A stretch of DNA of 5,635 nt, from contig JAFLJW010000280.1 in the NCBI GenBank assembly GCA_022712815.1, positions 1 to 5,635 on the forward strand. Direction: 5' to 3'. Position 1 is the stretch's first letter. Each line of letters begins with the position of its first letter. Below, one piece after another: positions 4,748 to 5,635 of this stretch. The notes beneath the pieces were generated by a model. The model searched no databases. It had not been told where the DNA came from and saw only the letters and a program-made list of their open reading frames with translations. The position numbers and the translations under genes are program-made. Origin of the DNA: Pseudodesulfovibrio sp. (GTDB lineage: Bacteria; Desulfobacterota; Desulfovibrionia; Desulfovibrionales; Desulfovibrionaceae).

Positions 4748-5635
4748 TTACGCGGCAGTCCCGGTTAACATCCGTTTGAGCGGCTTGAACCAGATGAAGC
4801 TCATGAACCACGAGTAGGAGAAAACCACAATTGTGATGATCGTGAACCAGAAGGCGATCATCGTGGGCGTGTCGTTCAGGGAAAACGCCGGGACGTAGGC
4901 AAAGAGGAATGGTGCCAGGTACAGGAACTTGGCGAACTTGAATGCCGTGAACGCCGTGCGCCACATGTTGGCCCCGGCAATGGTCGCACCAGCAAAGGCC
5001 GCGATGCACACCGGAGGCGTGATGTTGGAATCCTGAGACAGCCAGTAGACGATCATGTGGGACGCAACTTCGTTGACGCCCAGATGGGTCAAGGCGGGAA
5101 CGGCAACGACCGCGGTAATCAGGTAGGCTGCGGTGACCGGAACACCCATGCCAAGCACCAGTGAAGCCAGGGCGATGAGGAAGATCGTTGCAACCAGATT
5201 GCCGTTGGCCAGCTCAATGACGATGTCGGCAAAGGTCAGCACCAGACCGGAGTAGGTCAGGACACCGATGATGACACCGATGACGCCAACCGTGGCTCCG
5301 ATTTTCAGGGAGTTGATGGTCCCCATGCGGGCAGCCTGTACGAAACCGCTCAACTCGTCTTTCAGGCCAGCCGGGGTCTGCCTGCGATAGGCATAGATGG
5401 CGGCTGCGGTGATGAGGCCGTAAAGCAGCAGGATGCGTCCGCTCAGGAACGGTTTGACTGCGGCGATTGCTCCGTCTCCGCCCAAGAAACCGACAATCTT
5501 GACCAGCCAGGGACAGAGGACCATGAAGCTCATGACAATGAGCAAGGTCGGGTCGATACGCTGCCCTTCATCCTTGAAGGAAAGACCGATGCAGGTAGCC
5601 AGACCGATGATTGCCGAGTAGCCGGGGGAATAGCC
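4748..5635 (-). CDS. TRAP transporter fused permease subunit (TAXI type), C-terminal part
   Basis: The frame is open from the right window edge to its stop, giving 295 residues of the C-terminal half; the TTG near 5545 is not a start. The protein is an integral inner-membrane permease that, with a periplasmic binding protein, drives ion-coupled uptake of small, usually carboxylated, solutes. About seven hydrophobic segments are visible. Family hallmarks are GMGVPVTAAYLITAVVAVPAL, the NITPPVCIAAFAGATIAGAN segment, and the following AFTAFKFAKFLYLAPFLFAY. This order matches the large-subunit (DctM-like) end of fused 4TM/12TM permeases, and the extension LLIVMSFMVLCPWLVKIVGFLGG upstream is also typical of them. 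The solute cannot be told from the permease. Its partner binding protein is not in view and may lie beyond the right edge. The gene is intact at its 3' end and host-like in character, marking the chromosome side of the window. Confidence 0.9.
   Translation of the reverse strand, partial: GYSPGYSAIIGLATCIGLSFKDEGQRIDPTLLIVMSFMVLCPWLVKIVGFLGGDGAIAAVKPFLSGRILLLYGLITAAAIYAYRRQTPAGLKDELSGFVQAARMGTINSLKIGATVGVIGVIIGVLTYSGLVLTFADIVIELANGNLVATIFLIALASLVLGMGVPVTAAYLITAVVAVPALTHLGVNEVASHMIVYWLSQDSNITPPVCIAAFAGATIAGANMWRTAFTAFKFAKFLYLAPFLFAYVPAFSLNDTPTMIAFWFTIITIVVFSYSWFMSFIWFKPLKRMLTGTAA

Noticed and set aside
4593..5009. Minus-strand frame of 138 residues overlapping the end of the transporter gene
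   Set aside because: It is an out-of-frame shadow of the TRAP permease and runs through that gene's terminator.
1..5635. CRISPR array, tRNA, rRNA or insertion sequence
   Set aside because: I looked for regularly spaced repeats, tRNA-like cloverleaf arms and transposase motifs and saw none.

Overview
The window looks like the junction between a bacterial chromosome and phage-derived DNA. The organism is most likely a Gram-negative bacterium of moderate GC content. A Desulfovibrio-type deltaproteobacterium would fit the TAXI-type TRAP permease and the small cysteine-rich protein, but that placement is an inference from protein style, not a proof. Every gene I can support lies on the minus strand, so the window is easiest to read from right to left.

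Right end (5635 to 4748): the C-terminal half of a fused TRAP transporter permease, a host membrane transporter, cut by the window edge and followed by a perfect inverted repeat that probably terminates it. Next, 4747 to 4437 is a roughly 310-base intergenic stretch without a gene. It contains a striking 16-bp hairpin and two weaker terminator-like elements. Then 4436 to 4179 encodes an 85-residue protein with a zinc-ribbon-like cysteine pattern. It is followed by a strong intrinsic terminator (4141 to 4099), which closes the host-like part.

Middle (4098 to 3750): about 350 bases of purine-biased, non-coding DNA. It holds a 13-base direct repeat, a short palindrome, and two GC-rich hairpins immediately before the first phage gene.

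Left part (3749 to 1): a compact run of podovirus-like virion genes, each with a good Shine-Dalgarno sequence and short spacing. The first is a tail nozzle/tubular-B-like protein of about 698 residues, split by a frameshift after residue 115. It is followed by a 158-residue protein resembling small internal virion proteins, a 331-residue tail fibre with a T7 gp17-like N-terminus, and the first 45 codons of an unrecognised protein that runs off the window. Together they would form the distal tail: nozzle, possible ejected protein and receptor-binding fibre. No head, packaging, replication, lysis or integration gene is visible. The module begins directly next to host-like DNA, so this is either the end of a prophage whose remainder lies to the left, a decaying remnant, or a retained tail module. 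The frameshift is the most informative oddity.
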